NCBI GenBank assembly: GCA_965603355.1
Contig: CBFDCQ010000084.1
Span: 1 to 13,596 of the forward strand
Length of the DNA: 13,596 nt
Source: CBFDCQ01 sp965603355
Lineage (GTDB): Bacteria > Hydrogenedentota > CAZGCA01 > CBFDCQ01
Reading direction: 5' to 3'
Shown here: positions 13,228 through 13,596 of the stretch, one piece after another
Layout: every line of letters starts with the position of its first letter
Numbering within the stretch: position 1 is the stretch's first letter
Notes under the pieces: generated by a model
Told to the model about the DNA's origin: nothing
The model's input: only the letters and a program-made list of their open reading frames with translations
The model's database searches: none
Made by a program: the position numbers and the translations under genes

Positions 13228-13362
13228 TCAATCTATCAGATCCCTGACAATGTCGAACAGCTTCTGCCTCTCCAGGTCTGAGGGCCGCCCCCGCCAAGAG
13301 GCGGTCTTAATACGCTCTAGGACCTTGTTAACATCTCGTAGTTCCGGATCCCCTTTCTCCAT
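13228..13362 (-). CDS. Small helical cassette protein (44 residues), possibly 5'-truncated
   Basis: The ORF encodes MEKGDPELRD... to ...FDIVRDLID, 44 residues, charged and helical, ending 10 bp before the R'' box of attC site 1, which is where a cassette ORF should end. No family is recognised. The same frame stays open upstream to a TAA at 13414-13416 and still looks protein-like (SNRNQIREAIAR), but has no ATG, GTG or TTG. The REP-like element beginning near 13411 may have replaced the original 5' end. If intact, the ATG at 13362 is used, with a weak GAGG 11 nt upstream. Confidence 0.5.
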   Translation of the reverse strand: MEKGDPELRDVNKVLERIKTASWRGRPSDLERQKLFDIVRDLID

Positions 13363-13418
13363 TCTCGCGATTGCCTCGCGGATTTGATTCCTATTACTCT
13401 CCGCCGTAGTGAATTACA

Positions 13419-13491
13419 GGGACACCATACTTATTTCACCGCGTTTTGAGTGTGGTGTCCCCCTATTTTCTAGGTGTCCCCCTATTTTCTA
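13419..13491. repeat. REP-like palindrome with perfect 19-bp tandem duplication
   Basis: GGGACACCA (13419-13427) and TGGTGTCCC (13453-13461) form a perfect 9-bp stem with a 25-nt loop. Overlapping its right arm, a 19-bp unit starting GGTGTCCCCC and ending TATTTTCTA is repeated without gap at 13454-13472 and 13473-13491. The wording resembles repeat units found with REP-associated (IS200-like, Y1) transposases. No transposase is in the window. Confidence 0.6.
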
Positions 13492-13497
13492 CCAAAT

Positions 13498-13596
13498 TCA
13501 GCACACTTTCCTGAAGTTGCGAATGTATACATTACAGGTCGTAACACTTCTAAATCTATCATCAGTGCTTATATCAACAGCTTCTTTATGTGATAT
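13498..13596 (-). CDS. Possible 3' end of a gene running off the window
   Basis: On the minus strand one frame is open from the window edge for 32 codons to a TGA at 13498-13500, ending ...CNVYIRNFRKVC. The sequence is AT-rich. There is no recognisable motif, and an open frame this short can occur by chance, so this is only a possible partial gene. Confidence 0.15.
   Translation of the reverse strand: MSHKEAVDISTDDRFRSVTTCNVYIRNFRKVC

Noticed and set aside
13419..13491. Tandem repeat as the start of a CRISPR array
   Set aside because: Only two units, no spacers between them, and no cas genes nearby.

Overview
The window reads like a contig from an uncultured, moderately GC-rich bacterium of the Planctomycetes / Lentisphaerae / Hydrogenedentota type. 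The evidence is indirect: a pseudopilin with an H-x(9-10)-DG C-terminus ending in NVLYLDGHVEFVRYP-like sequence, a Tat-exported glycosylasparaginase, a very large secreted DUF362 multidomain protein, and GC-rich REP-like palindromes. No rRNA or tRNA is present to fix the taxonomy. Every gene I accept as functional lies on the minus strand; the only plus-strand coding sequence is a relic.

Layout. 1-236: REP-like palindromes and non-coding sequence. 237-2251: prepilin-like protein preceded, 32 bp upstream, by an Ntn-hydrolase glycosylasparaginase, with a good sigma70-type promoter at 2311-2339. 2535-7250: a 1571-residue membrane-anchored DUF362 protein with a long tail of beta-sandwich and calcium-binding modules, driven by a near-consensus promoter (7279-7307) that forces the start codon to 7250 rather than further upstream. 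7511-8614: a visibly AT-richer gene for a lipoprotein with a gluzincin-type zinc-protease motif. 8765-9805: a zinc- and probably NAD-dependent alcohol dehydrogenase with its own promoter. 9917-10080: on the opposite strand, the frameshifted C-terminal end of an M18-type aminopeptidase, cut off next to the dehydrogenase promoter. 10295-11675: three small genes with strong Shine-Dalgarno sequences (a C-terminally anchored membrane protein, a small helical protein, a GIY-YIG nuclease).

The most interesting part is 11696-13218. It has the architecture of an integron gene-cassette array read on the minus strand. Short ORFs are separated by attC-like imperfect palindromes. Two ORFs have their stop codon inside the R'' box, and one cassette starts with TTAGAC and ends with the matching GTCTAAC of its own attC. 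Cassette contents are a 44-residue helical peptide, an ORF-less mini-cassette, a PD-(D/E)XK-like nuclease and a membrane-anchored helical protein. No integrase is in the window; by orientation it would lie beyond the right end, or the array is an integrase-less cluster. The palindromes become less perfect from right to left, as expected if older cassettes lie farther from the attachment site. A second REP-like element with a perfect 19-bp tandem duplication (13419-13491) sits at the right edge of the array.

Together the left two thirds look like ordinary chromosomal accessory genes for secreted or surface functions. The right third is a mosaic of captured cassettes, small nucleases, REP-like repeats and gene debris.
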